NCBI RefSeq assembly: GCF_024158145.1
Contig: NZ_JAMYXM010000002.1
Span: 124,001 to 188,000, forward strand
Length of the DNA stretch: 64,000 nucleotides
Source: Notoacmeibacter sp. MSK16QG-6
GTDB taxonomy: Bacteria; Pseudomonadota; Alphaproteobacteria; Rhizobiales; Rhizobiaceae
Direction: 5' to 3'
A model generated the notes under the pieces. It was not told where the DNA came from. It ran no database searches and saw only the letters and a list, made by a program, of their open reading frames with translations. Both the position numbers and the translations under genes were made by a program. Positions 26,808 to 35,813 of the stretch are shown here, in pieces; position 1 is the stretch's first letter; each line of letters begins with the position of its first letter.

Positions 26808-27143
26808 TCAGCCCAGCGGCTCGACTAAAACACGGATACGGCCGCCACAACTTAGGCCAACGCGCCAGGCGGTCTCGTCCGCGACGCCGAACTCCAACAC
26901 GCGAGGGCGATCTGTTTCGATCACGTCGATCGCCTCGGCGACGACGGCGCCTTCCACGCAGCCGCCCGACACAGAACCTTCGAAATCGCCGTCTTCGCTG
27001 ATCGCCAAGTGGCTTCCGGTCGGACGGGGCGCCGAGCCCCATGTCTCGATGACGGTCGCCAAAGCGACCTTTCGGCCGTCGGCCAGCCAGTCTTCAGCAG
27101 CTTGCAGAGGATCATGCGACCGGGCGCTCATGTCCTGAACCAT
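26808..27143 (-). CDS. XdhC/CoxI family protein, N-terminal domain subunit
   Basis: 111 residues with the XdhC_CoxI signature GSVSGGCVEGAV and ATVIETWGSAPRPTGSHLAI. It would act with the Rossmann subunit at 26107-26802 in Mo-cofactor delivery. GGGAG about 7-8 bases before ATG 27143 supports this start, which overlaps the end of the VWA gene by about 30 bases, so translation is likely coupled. Confidence 0.88.
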   Translation of the reverse strand: MVQDMSARSHDPLQAAEDWLADGRKVALATVIETWGSAPRPTGSHLAISEDGDFEGSVSGGCVEGAVVAEAIDVIETDRPRVLEFGVADETAWRVGLSCGGRIRVLVEPLG

Positions 27144-28527
27144 CTTCTATCTCCCGACCCACGAAGGAATAACGATTTGCCACAACAGGCCGACCATTGT
27201 CGATCCACCGCCTTGGATCGGTATCGTCCGCCTTCATGCCCGTCGAAAGAGCGGCACACAGACCGGCCAAACTGTCCATATTGTGCACCGGACGAAACTC
27301 GTCCACGAAAGGCAGCATGGCCCGTACTCCGGCGGCCCGCGCTTCAAAGCCATCGAAACGTAGAAGTGGGTTGAGCCAAATCAGCCGCTTGCAACTCTTT
27401 TGAAGCCGCTCCATCTCACGCGCCAATAATTCGCTGCCTTCGCGCTCCAGACCGTCCGTAATCAATAAAACGCTTGCGCCCTGCCCCAGAACCCGCCGCG
27501 ACCAGTCGCGATTGAAATTGTGCAGCGTCTCGCCGATCCGCGTGCCGCCCGACCAGTCCTGAACGCTTGCGGCGACATCGGCCAATGCTTCATCCGGATC
27601 TTTATGTCGCAACTGCCGGCTAAGATTGGTCAGCCTCGTGCCGAAAACAAACGAATGCACTTTGCGCCGGTGAGCAAGGGCGTGAAGAAAATACAGCACG
27701 ACGCGGCTGTATTGGCTCATCGAACCGGAAATATCGCAAAGGGCGACAAGCGGTGGATGAACGCGCCGGCGCTTTTTGTAGCGCGGCAGAATGATGTCGC
27801 CGCCACTACGCATCGCATGTCTGAGCGTTGCCCGCCCATCGAAACGGCGACCACGCATATCCGGACGGAACCGACGAGCCGGTAGTTCATCCATGGAAAG
27901 TTGGAGGTCGGCGATGAGATCACGCGCCTCCGCCAGTTCGGCGGCGGTCATCTGCGCGAAATCTTTCTGACGCAAGATTTCGTTACCGGAAACGGTATGG
28001 CGGGCATCGACCTCGATTTCCGGCTTTTCGCGAACCGGGCGAGCATGATGATGCTTTTCGAAAAGGGCGTCGTTGACCCGTTGTTCCGCCGGCTTGGGTT
28101 TTTGCCTTTCCTGCTCCCTCTCCATGGTCGGCGAGAACATTGCGATCATTTTTTCCATGAGTTCGCGCGACCGCCAATAAAGTCGGAAGGCCTCGTCGAA
28201 AGTTGCGCGATCCTCGCGCCGTTTGACGAAGACAGAATGGAGTGTCCAATAGAAATCATCGCGGCTGCCGATACCGGCGGCCATCACGGCTTCGATTGCC
28301 GTCACCACTGTCGCCGGCCCGACCTTCATGCCTGCCTTTCTCAAGGTACGGCCAAAATGAACGATATTGTCCGCCAATCTGCTTTTATCCGGGCTGCCAT
28401 CAAGTGCCCGTTCAAGCGAAGGTCCGAACGTGTTCATGCCTTGAGCACGAGCTTTTTCGGCGTCATTTGAACGCACATCGACCAGACCTGCCGCATCGCC
28501 AAAAGCTGGCTTGTCGGAGGCGGTCAT
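27112..28527 (-). CDS. coxE: VWA domain protein, CoxE-like
   Basis: 471 residues. A VWA domain in the C-terminal half has the metal-ion-dependent adhesion motif DISGSMS near residue 268. The N-terminal part is charged (KKRRRVHPPL, HHHARPVREKPEIEVDARH). CoxE works with the AAA ATPase CoxD in forming the Cu-S-Mo centre of CO dehydrogenase; MoxR/VWA pairs also mature other enzymes. The gene starts 4 bases after the ATPase stop. Confidence 0.85.
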   Translation of the reverse strand: MTASDKPAFGDAAGLVDVRSNDAEKARAQGMNTFGPSLERALDGSPDKSRLADNIVHFGRTLRKAGMKVGPATVVTAIEAVMAAGIGSRDDFYWTLHSVFVKRREDRATFDEAFRLYWRSRELMEKMIAMFSPTMEREQERQKPKPAEQRVNDALFEKHHHARPVREKPEIEVDARHTVSGNEILRQKDFAQMTAAELAEARDLIADLQLSMDELPARRFRPDMRGRRFDGRATLRHAMRSGGDIILPRYKKRRRVHPPLVALCDISGSMSQYSRVVLYFLHALAHRRKVHSFVFGTRLTNLSRQLRHKDPDEALADVAASVQDWSGGTRIGETLHNFNRDWSRRVLGQGASVLLITDGLEREGSELLAREMERLQKSCKRLIWLNPLLRFDGFEARAAGVRAMLPFVDEFRPVHNMDSLAGLCAALSTGMKADDTDPRRWIDNGRPVVANRYSFVGREIEDGSGHERPVA

Positions 28528-28531
28528 CCCT

Positions 28532-29446
28532 CTATTCCGCCGCCGCTAGGTCGCGTTTGACATCGGTCAGAATTTCCGCTGCGGCGCCTTCCGAAAGCCG
28601 CTGGATGTCATCCTGATATTTCAGCAGAACGCCAAGCGTGTCGGACACGGTTTCAGGATCGATAGCCATCTTGTCGAGTTCGATCAGGGCCGTCGCCCAG
28701 TCGATGGTTTCAGCAACGCCTGGCACCTTGAAGAGATCCATTTCACGGAGGCGCTGAACGAACGCCACGACCTCGGCGGAGAGCTCTTCGGAGGCGTTCG
28801 GAACGCGCCGTGACACGATTTCCAGTTCGCGTTCAGCGCTGGGATAATCGACCCAGTGATAGAGGCAGCGACGTTTTAGGGCGTCATGAATTTCGCGCGT
28901 TCGGTTGGTCGTGATGATGACGAGGGGCGGCTCTTTTGCCTTGATTGTTCCAAGCTCCGGCACGGTGACCTGAAAGTCGGACAGGATTTCGAGGAGGAAG
29001 GCCTCAAAAGCCTCGTCGGTTCGGTCGAGTTCGTCGATCAGAAAGACCGGAGCGCCGCCGTCCTGCGACTCGAGCGCTTCCAGTACAGGCCGGCGAATAA
29101 GGTAGCGCTCGGAGAAGACATTCTCCTCCAGCCTGTCTTCATTGGCCGTCCCGCTCGCCTCTGCGGCGCGAATGGCGATCATCTGTGCAGCGTGGTTCCA
29201 TTCATAGACGGCGGACGCAACATCGAGACCTTCATAGCATTGCAAGCGGATGAGCTTCCGCCCCAGGCTTTTGGCCAGAACCTTCGCGATCTCCGTCTTG
29301 CCGACACCAGCCTCGCCTTCCAGAAAGAGAGGCCGCCCCATCTTCAGAGACAAGTAAAGAACGGTGGCAAGGGATCGGTCGGCCACATAATCCTGACTGG
29401 ACAGCAGAGCCTGCGTTTCGTCAATCGAACATGGAAGTTCGCTCAT
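28532..29446 (-). CDS. coxD: MoxR family AAA+ ATPase, CoxD-like
   Basis: 304 residues. Walker A is GEAGVGKT (residues 44-51), Walker B is FLIDELDRTDEAFEAFLLE, and sensor ITTNRTREIHDALKRRCLYHW follows. It is a chaperone-type ATPase that acts with the adjacent VWA protein. The ATG at 29446 overlaps the stop of the flavin reductase gene, so the two are coupled. Confidence 0.88.
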   Translation of the reverse strand: MSELPCSIDETQALLSSQDYVADRSLATVLYLSLKMGRPLFLEGEAGVGKTEIAKVLAKSLGRKLIRLQCYEGLDVASAVYEWNHAAQMIAIRAAEASGTANEDRLEENVFSERYLIRRPVLEALESQDGGAPVFLIDELDRTDEAFEAFLLEILSDFQVTVPELGTIKAKEPPLVIITTNRTREIHDALKRRCLYHWVDYPSAERELEIVSRRVPNASEELSAEVVAFVQRLREMDLFKVPGVAETIDWATALIELDKMAIDPETVSDTLGVLLKYQDDIQRLSEGAAAEILTDVKRDLAAAE

Positions 29447-29985
29447 GCGGTTTCTCTCCCCGGCACCGCCATGCTCTGCTCTTCCTCCGGTGCAAGCTGG
29501 CGGTAATTACGATCGTAATAGATCAAGGGGGTAAGGCTAGGACCGATTGCCAGAGCTGTCACTCTGCCAAAAAGTACCCGATGGGTCGCATGGTCGTGAA
29601 CATGTTCGATTTCACAGTCGAAGACGGAGGCAGCCTCTGTCAGTACAGGCGACCCGCTCTGCAACACCGTCCATTCGGCACGCGCGAATCGATCCTCCTG
29701 CTCTTCACCCGTGAAACCCGCAAAAGCGTCGGCAATATCCGTTTTGCCGTCCGGCAGCGTGTTAAGCGCAAAGCGACCGTTCTGGACGAAAAGCTCATTG
29801 CTGGGATTATGTCTGTTTAAACAGACCAGAACGGTGGGCGGATCATCCGAGACCGAACATCCCGCTATGATGGTCACCCCGCGCCGGCCAGCATCGCCAT
29901 CCGTGGTGACGATATGGACGGCTCCGGCAAAACGCGCCATTGCATCGCGATAGGATTGCGGATCGACATCGCGGCTTACGAGCAA
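29443..29985 (-). CDS. Flavin reductase family protein
   Basis: 180 residues if started at TTG 29985, which has AAGGTG 6 bases upstream; the frame is open upstream but the extra residues are not family-like. Family features are YRDAMARFAGAVHIVTTDG, RRGVTIIAGCSVSDDPPTVLVCLNR and the NGRFALNTL block, the flavin-binding split barrel. It supplies reduced FMN or FAD to partner enzymes. It is the first gene of the leftward operon and divergent from the P1 peptidase. Its link to Mo-enzyme maturation is inference. Confidence 0.82.
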   Translation of the reverse strand: MLVSRDVDPQSYRDAMARFAGAVHIVTTDGDAGRRGVTIIAGCSVSDDPPTVLVCLNRHNPSNELFVQNGRFALNTLPDGKTDIADAFAGFTGEEQEDRFARAEWTVLQSGSPVLTEAASVFDCEIEHVHDHATHRVLFGRVTALAIGPSLTPLIYYDRNYRQLAPEEEQSMAVPGRETA

Positions 29986-30167
29986 TTGGCACCTTTTTGC
30001 TGGAACTGGACATTGCCGTCTGCGGCTTCGGCTCTGGAGGCCTGCAACGGCATATAGGTGTAGGCATCCAACACGCAATGCCGCTAATGCCGTTCTTGTC
30101 TGCCGACACATTGAATGCGAACACGGTTTCTATGTGGGGCGACGGATACTGAAAATTGGAGGCACTG

Positions 30168-31160
30168 ATGAAAGCCGGGGCTCGCAATACAATCGCCGAC
30201 GTCTCGTCCATTCGCGTGGGTCACGCCACCGATGAAGCGGCGAAAAGCGGTGTCAGCGTTATCTGGCCGGTGCACCCCGCGACCGCGGCCGTCCATGTCG
30301 CGGGCGGCGCGCCAGGCACGCGCGAGACCGATCTTCTTGCCCCTGAAAACACAGTCGAACGCGTTCACGCACTGGCGTTGTCAGGCGGCTCCGCCTTTGG
30401 TCTGGCCGCAGCCGACGGCGTGATGGCCGCGCTCGCAGAAGCTGGCGAAGGTTTTGCGGTTGGCCCGCACCACATACCGATCGTGCCCTCGGCTATCCTT
30501 TTTGATCTGATGGCGGGAGGTAATGATTCCCGGCCCGACTATCGCGCACTTGGTCGCCAGGCGCTGAGACAAGCATCCACCGACATTAGGCTCGGCTCCC
30601 TCGGGGCCGGAACTGGCGCAATGACTGCGACTGTCCGCGGCGGGATCGGCTCGGCCTCCAGCGTCCTCGACGGTATCGGCACAATCGGCGCTCTCGTCGC
30701 GGTCAACGCGCTAGGCAACCCATTGATCGGCTCGACACGCCATTTTTGGGCCGCTCCGTTCGAGCAACGTGGTGAACTCGGCTATCTCGGCTGGCCGGCC
30801 CTGATGCCGGAAGATGCAATGACGTTGCGCCTGAAGCATCGGCCTGTTCTTCCAAACACCAATACGACAATCGCGGTGATCGCCACCGACGCCGCCCTCA
30901 CAAAGGCACAGTGCAAACGTCTTGCCATGGCCGCTCACGACGGCTTTACGCGGGCGCTCTGGCCTGCGCATCTTCCCATGGATGGCGACCTCGTTTTTGC
31001 GCTTTCAACCGCCGAGCCCGGCTCGACGCCAGTCGGCATTGAAACGATGATCGATCTCTGCGCGTCGGCGGCGTCCACCATGGCGCGCGCCATCGCCAGA
31101 GGCATTTATGAAGCGAAACCGCTTCCAGGCGATCCGAAACCCGCCTGGCGTAACCTTTAG
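30168..31160 (+). CDS. P1 (S58) family peptidase
   Basis: 330 residues, DmpA-like N-terminal-nucleophile aminopeptidase. Family features are ISSIRVGHATD-like VSSIRVGHATD at the start, LSGGSAFGLAAADGVM, LGAGTGAM and, near residue 245, NTNTTIAVIATDA, whose Thr after Asn-Thr is the probable self-cleavage nucleophile. GGAGG lies 5 bases before ATG 30168; a TTG at 30156 is less likely. It may start an operon running through VOC, rpe, a membrane protein and purB. Confidence 0.85.
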   Translation: MKAGARNTIADVSSIRVGHATDEAAKSGVSVIWPVHPATAAVHVAGGAPGTRETDLLAPENTVERVHALALSGGSAFGLAAADGVMAALAEAGEGFAVGPHHIPIVPSAILFDLMAGGNDSRPDYRALGRQALRQASTDIRLGSLGAGTGAMTATVRGGIGSASSVLDGIGTIGALVAVNALGNPLIGSTRHFWAAPFEQRGELGYLGWPALMPEDAMTLRLKHRPVLPNTNTTIAVIATDAALTKAQCKRLAMAAHDGFTRALWPAHLPMDGDLVFALSTAEPGSTPVGIETMIDLCASAASTMARAIARGIYEAKPLPGDPKPAWRNL

Positions 31161-31170
31161 GAGGCCTGGG

Positions 31171-31521
31171 GTGACAGTCCTGCGTATCGTCCCCAATATT
31201 TTCGCCGGCGATCCTGCTGAAGCGGATCGCTTCTACGGTGACGTACTGGGTCTTGAGCTGCCTATGGATATGGGCTTTATCCGCACCTTCCGATCTGAAC
31301 GCGAGACAGCGCAACCACAGATAAGCGTAATGACTGAAGGCGGCAGCGGAACACCCGTTCCGGCAATCTCGATCGAGGTCGACGATCTGGGCGAGGTGCT
31401 GGAGCGCGTTCGCGCCAACGGCATCCAGATCGAGTACGGGCCGGTGAAGGAGCCGTGGGGCGTACGTCGCTTCTACGTCCGCGATCCGTTTGGAACGCTG
31501 GTGAATATTCTCCAACACTGA
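31171..31521 (+). CDS. VOC/glyoxalase family protein
   Basis: 116 residues, one vicinal-oxygen-chelate domain: AGDPAEADRFYGDVLGLEL at the start, IEVDDLGEVLERVRANG in the middle and RRFYVRDPFGTLVNILQH at the end, with the usual metal-site Glu-type position near ISIEVD. The GTG at 31171 has an excellent AGGAGG (31159-31164) that overlaps the stop of the peptidase gene, so the two are co-transcribed. Substrate unknown. Confidence 0.85.
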   Translation: MTVLRIVPNIFAGDPAEADRFYGDVLGLELPMDMGFIRTFRSERETAQPQISVMTEGGSGTPVPAISIEVDDLGEVLERVRANGIQIEYGPVKEPWGVRRFYVRDPFGTLVNILQH

Positions 31522-31593
31522 ACCGCATTGCTTGTGACGGCGGAATGCCTCTGCTAGCGAGACGCAACCCGTCTGAAATCGAGCTTGCGCATC

Positions 31594-32277
31594 ATGACAA
31601 ACCGCCCCCTCATCATCGCGCCTTCCATACTGTCCGCGGATTTCTCGCGGATCGGCGAGGAGGTGAGAGACGCTGTCGCAGCAGGCGCGGACTGGGTGCA
31701 TCTCGATGTGATGGATGGCCATTTCGTACCCAACATCACTTTTGGCCCGCCGGTCGTGAAGTCGCTACGCCGCTGGACCGACGCCACCTTCGATTGCCAT
31801 CTGATGATCGCGCCTGCCGATCCTTATCTGGCAGCCTTCGCCGACGCCGGCTGCGACATCATCACCGTTCACGCCGAAGCCGGCCCGCACCTGCACCGTT
31901 CGTTGCAGACCGTTCGCAATCTCGGCAAGAAAGCCGGAGTTTCGCTCAATCCCGGCACACCGGAAAACGTCATCGAATATTGCCTGGACATGATCGATCT
32001 CATCCTTGTCATGAGCGTCAACCCGGGCTTCGGCGGACAGAAATTTATCGAAAGCCAGATCGAGAAGGTCCGCCGAATCAAGGCGATGATTGGCGATCGT
32101 CCGATTGACATCGAAGTGGATGGCGGCGTCTCGCCCGAAACGGTCGGCGCACTTGCCGATGCCGGCGCAAATGCCTTCGTCGCGGGTTCGGCAATCTTCA
32201 AGGGCAACGGCAAAGACGATTACGCCGCGAACATTTCGGCCATACAAAGCGCGGCCCGCGCCAGATCGGGCGCGTGA
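31594..32277 (+). CDS. rpe: Ribulose-phosphate 3-epimerase
   Basis: 227-residue TIM barrel that interconverts ribulose 5-phosphate and xylulose 5-phosphate. Motifs are [28 protein letters not shown] (metal His and catalytic Asp), [14 protein letters not shown] and [13 protein letters not shown] 31594 is chosen over TTG 31585. Its stop overlaps the GTG of the next gene. Together with rpiA at 60467 it supplies the pentose phosphate pathway. Confidence 0.95.
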   Translation: MTNRPLIIAPSILSADFSRIGEEVRDAVAAGADWVHLDVMDGHFVPNITFGPPVVKSLRRWTDATFDCHLMIAPADPYLAAFADAGCDIITVHAEAGPHLHRSLQTVRNLGKKAGVSLNPGTPENVIEYCLDMIDLILVMSVNPGFGGQKFIESQIEKVRRIKAMIGDRPIDIEVDGGVSPETVGALADAGANAFVAGSAIFKGNGKDDYAANISAIQSAARARSGA

Positions 32278-32777
32278 CAAGGCTTCGTTTCCCGATACGG
32301 CGTTTTCTGCTGGTTCTGACGACCTGGCCCCTGATCTGCGCAACAAGTTCGGCCCTGACGGTATTTCTGAGAGAGGCCGAAGCGCTATCGACGGCGAACG
32401 ACGTCATTCTTCTCCATGCCGCCGCCGGTTGGATTGCGGCGTTGATCTGGTTTTCGCTGGACCGGCTTTTAATCAGACGATTCGAACGTCTTTCGGCTCG
32501 CTTCGTTCTGTCCTTTACTCTGCTCATAGGCCTCACCGTGGGCGTCAGCGCCGGCCTTTTCGCGATCCAGTTCTGGGTCTATTTCAGTCAATGGCATGAA
32601 CCACTGACCAGCCGCATCGGCCTCTATCAGGCGATTTTCACCTCCGCATCCGCGATTTACCAGTATGCCGTTCTGGGCGCACGCCATCTGATAGTCCTCG
32701 CGCTGCCGGCTGCAGCGCTCTTTGCGAGCATCGCTGCGCGTCATCCACACATTGAAGCGCGTGAGCCGATACGATAA
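32274..32777 (+). CDS. Hypothetical membrane protein between rpe and purB
   Basis: 167 residues with about four hydrophobic segments (residues ~10-30, 45-65, 80-105 and 135-155) and an Arg-rich N-terminus, so an inner-membrane protein is likely. The GTG start overlaps the rpe stop (GTGA), which makes coupled translation likely. I do not recognise the family. It ends 48 bases before purB. Confidence 0.7.
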   Translation: MTRLRFPIRRFLLVLTTWPLICATSSALTVFLREAEALSTANDVILLHAAAGWIAALIWFSLDRLLIRRFERLSARFVLSFTLLIGLTVGVSAGLFAIQFWVYFSQWHEPLTSRIGLYQAIFTSASAIYQYAVLGARHLIVLALPAAALFASIAARHPHIEAREPIR

Positions 32778-32825
32778 CGACCACGACAGCATTCCAATCC
32801 GACAGTGTCAGAAAAGGTTTTCCCG

Positions 32826-34154
32826 ATGATTCCGCGCTATTCGCGACCCGACATGGTTGCCATCTGGTCTCAGGAAACGAAGTTTCGCATCTGGTTCGAG
32901 ATCGAGGCGCACGCCTGCGACGCACTGGCGGAAATCGGCGTCATTCCAAAGGACGCTGCCAGGACGATCTGGGAAAAGGGTGGCGCGGCGACCTTCGATG
33001 TGGAGCGCATCGACGAGATCGAACGCGAAACCAAACACGATGTTATTGCCTTTCTGACCCATCTTGCCGAGTTCGTCGGCGAGAACTCCCGCTTCGTTCA
33101 CCAAGGCATGACCTCGTCCGACGTTCTCGACACCTGCTTCAACGTTCAACTCGTTCGAGCGACGGACTTGCTGTTGACCGGCATGGACGCCCTGCTGGCC
33201 GCCCTGAAGAAGCGTGCATTCGAGCACAAGGAGACCGTCACCATCGGCCGGTCTCACGGAATTCACGCCGAACCGACAACCTTCGGCGTCAAACTCGCCC
33301 AAGCCTATGCGGAGTTCGACCGTTGCCGGACGCGGCTCGTCAATGCGCGCGAGGAGGTTGCTACGGTTGCGATTTCAGGCGCCGTCGGAACCTTTGCCAA
33401 TATCGACCCGCAGGTCGAAGAACACGTTGCTGACAAGATGGGTTTGAAGCCAGAACCTGTGTCGACCCAGGTTATCCCACGCGACCGTCATGCCATGTAT
33501 TTCGCGACGCTCGGCGTCGTTGCATCGTCTATCGAGAGGCTTGCGACGGAAATTCGTCACTTGCAGCGCACCGAGGTGTTGGAAGCGGAAGAATTCTTCT
33601 CCAAGGGCCAGAAAGGTTCGTCGGCCATGCCGCACAAGCGCAATCCGGTCCTGACGGAAAATCTGACCGGATTGGCCCGCATGGTGCGAGCCTACGCTAT
33701 GCCAGCCATGGAGAACGTGGCGCTATGGCACGAGCGGGACATCTCCCACTCTTCGGTAGAACGCATGATCGGGCCAGACGCCACGATTACCCTGGATTTC
33801 GCGCTCGCCCGGCTGACCAATGTGGTGCAGAATCTCGTCGTCTATCCGGAGCGGATGGAAGGCAATATGAACCGGTTGGGCGGCCTGGTGCACAGCCAGC
33901 GCATTCTGCTGGCGCTGACGCAAGCGGGCGTATCGCGCGAGGATGCCTATCGTCTTGTTCAGCGCAACGCGATGAAGGTGTGGGACAGCTATCAGCAATC
34001 CGGCGCCGCCAGCGTCGACTTTCTCGACCAGTTGCTGGGCGATGAAGAGGTGCGCGATCATTTGTCGGAGACCGCGATCCGCTCGCGTTTCGACCTCGGC
34101 TACCACACGAAACATGCCGATACGATCTTCCAGCGGGTGTTCGGCGAAAGCTGA
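32826..34154 (+). CDS. purB: Adenylosuccinate lyase
   Basis: 442 residues. It cleaves SAICAR and adenylosuccinate, acting twice in purine synthesis. The signature GSSAMPHKRNP lies near residue 265, with RTDSPLH-type elements replaced by the bacterial short-form pattern TSSDVLDTC. ATG 32826 starts the family's usual MIPRYSRPDM and has AAAAGG about 8 bases upstream; a GTG at 32805 is less likely. It is in line with rpe and separated from purC by about 3 kb. Confidence 0.95.
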   Translation: MIPRYSRPDMVAIWSQETKFRIWFEIEAHACDALAEIGVIPKDAARTIWEKGGAATFDVERIDEIERETKHDVIAFLTHLAEFVGENSRFVHQGMTSSDVLDTCFNVQLVRATDLLLTGMDALLAALKKRAFEHKETVTIGRSHGIHAEPTTFGVKLAQAYAEFDRCRTRLVNAREEVATVAISGAVGTFANIDPQVEEHVADKMGLKPEPVSTQVIPRDRHAMYFATLGVVASSIERLATEIRHLQRTEVLEAEEFFSKGQKGSSAMPHKRNPVLTENLTGLARMVRAYAMPAMENVALWHERDISHSSVERMIGPDATITLDFALARLTNVVQNLVVYPERMEGNMNRLGGLVHSQRILLALTQAGVSREDAYRLVQRNAMKVWDSYQQSGAASVDFLDQLLGDEEVRDHLSETAIRSRFDLGYHTKHADTIFQRVFGES

Positions 34155-34158
34155 TAGG

Positions 34159-35049
34159 TCAGCCGGGACGGCCCCAAATCATTCGAAGCCGCCGTCCCGT
34201 TATCTCGCCGAACACATTCACCGCCAGCCCTGCGAAGATCAGTGCGATGCCGATGACTGAAAGCGGCTGCAGCTCTTCGCCGAAGGCGATTGCAGCGCCC
34301 GACAGGCCGAAAACGGGAATAAGCAACGCGAAAGGCGTGACCCTGGCGGCGGAGTGGGCGCGCAGAAGGAAGACCCAGGCCGTAAAGGCATAAACCGTGG
34401 TCGGCCAGGCGAGAAAGGCGATCGAACCGCTAACGGGCAGGCTCGGCATCTGATCGGCGATTCCGAACCACGTACCCTCCAACAACATGGATGCGGCAAA
34501 GAGCGGAAGCGGTGCAGCCAGTGACGACCAGGCCACGAAAGGCAGTGGCTCGGTCTTGGGCATAATCTTGGCGATCATATTGGCAACGCCCCAGGCGGCA
34601 GCCGAGGCAAGACAAAGGACAAAGGGCAAAATGGGCGCGACATTTGCTCGCCCTACCCCGATGGCGACAATGCCGAAAAGCGCTATTACCGCCCCCAGCG
34701 CCTGCGAAGGCAGAACGCGCTCTTTCATGAAGATGGCGGCAAAGACGATTGTGAAGAAAACCTGCATTTGAACAACCACCGACGCCAATCCCGGCGGCAG
34801 GCCAAAAGCGATGGACATGAATAGCAAGCCGAACATGACAGCGCCTTGCGCCAACCCGAAGGCAATCGGCCAGCGCCATGCGATCTTGGGAATCGGTACG
34901 AAAAAGATCAGTGGCACGGCGGCGAAGAGATAACGATAACCGGTGAGCAGCAAGGGCGGTATCTCATCAACGCCAATGCGGATGGCGACGAAAGCGAAGC
35001 CGTAAATTGCAGCGACGCTGATCGCCAGCAGGATGTGGCCGATAGGCAT
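34159..35049 (-). CDS. EamA family DMT transporter
   Basis: 296 residues with ten predicted transmembrane helices in two EamA repeats. The first repeat contains AIYGFAFVAIRIG and the second AAAWGVANMIAKI, both typical of the drug/metabolite transporter superfamily; YdcZ/RhaT-like export of small metabolites is possible. ATG 35049 starts the usual MPIGHILLAI. It converges on purB, with 4 bases between stops. Confidence 0.85.
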   Translation of the reverse strand: MPIGHILLAISVAAIYGFAFVAIRIGVDEIPPLLLTGYRYLFAAVPLIFFVPIPKIAWRWPIAFGLAQGAVMFGLLFMSIAFGLPPGLASVVVQMQVFFTIVFAAIFMKERVLPSQALGAVIALFGIVAIGVGRANVAPILPFVLCLASAAAWGVANMIAKIMPKTEPLPFVAWSSLAAPLPLFAASMLLEGTWFGIADQMPSLPVSGSIAFLAWPTTVYAFTAWVFLLRAHSAARVTPFALLIPVFGLSGAAIAFGEELQPLSVIGIALIFAGLAVNVFGEITGRRLRMIWGRPG

Positions 35050-35203
35050 GGGTGAATGGCCCGATTGGCGTTTCAGGTACCCGTCTCTTCGCCGCCGAAT
35101 GTCGCACCCGCAACCCCGACAAACGTCACCGTGACGCAAATTGCAGTCGTCTCGATCCTGCGGCGCGGTTGCGCCGTGAAATTTCGAGGCCTATCTGGCC
35201 CAC

Positions 35204-35749
35204 ATGAAAGCAAAGAACGCGACCATTCTTTTTCTACCCGATCAAGGCAGGACCGACGACGGTCATTGGCTAAGCCGCTGGCAAGCGAAACTGTCGACGG
35301 GGCACATTGTCGATGTCGACCCGGACGCTCCGAAAGCCGATGATTGGTTTGGCAAATTGGAGAGCGCGGTCGAAGCCCATGACGGGCCTATTGTACTTGT
35401 GGGACATGGGCTGGGTGCAGCGACCGCCGCTCTTTCAGCGCCGAAATTGACAGATCGCGTCAAGGGCGCGTTTCTGGTCGCCCCTCCGGCGTTGGATGAA
35501 GCACGCAAAGACGATACCGAATCCTTCGGCCCCTATCGGCGTGATCCCTTTCCGTTTCCTTCAATCGTAGTCGCTAGCCGCACGGACCCGAATTGCCCCT
35601 TCGAGACGATTGAAGATCTGGCAGGCGCCTGGGGCTCGCTGCTGATCGATGGCGGCGATATCGGCCGTATCAATGAGGAAAGCGGGCATGGTCCGTGGCC
35701 GGAAGGGCTGCTGACTTTCGCACGTTTCCTGTCACGCCTGCCCGACTAG
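35204..35749 (+). CDS. RBBP9/YdeN-like alpha/beta hydrolase fold protein lacking the nucleophile serine
   Basis: 181 residues. The fold is recognisable from ATILFLPDQGRTDDGHWLSRW at the start, VLVGHGLGAATAA at the elbow and ESGHGPWPEG at the C-terminus (His of the triad). At the elbow the Gly-x-Ser-x-Gly serine is Gly (codon GGG at 35408-35410, residue 69), so classical serine-hydrolase chemistry is not possible. It may be a binding protein or a scaffold. It is divergent from the EamA gene. Confidence 0.8.
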   Translation: MKAKNATILFLPDQGRTDDGHWLSRWQAKLSTGHIVDVDPDAPKADDWFGKLESAVEAHDGPIVLVGHGLGAATAALSAPKLTDRVKGAFLVAPPALDEARKDDTESFGPYRRDPFPFPSIVVASRTDPNCPFETIEDLAGAWGSLLIDGGDIGRINEESGHGPWPEGLLTFARFLSRLPD

Positions 35750-35813
35750 TCCGAAAACGCCCGGCGGCTGGCCTATCGGTCAGCCGCCGGTGATTGAAAA
35801 ATTGGCCAAGGCT

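Noticed and set aside
26803-27042. Upstream extension of the Rossmann XdhC gene
   Set aside because: The added residues are Arg-rich and lie opposite in frame to the CoxI-type gene; ATG 26802 starts the recognised domain.
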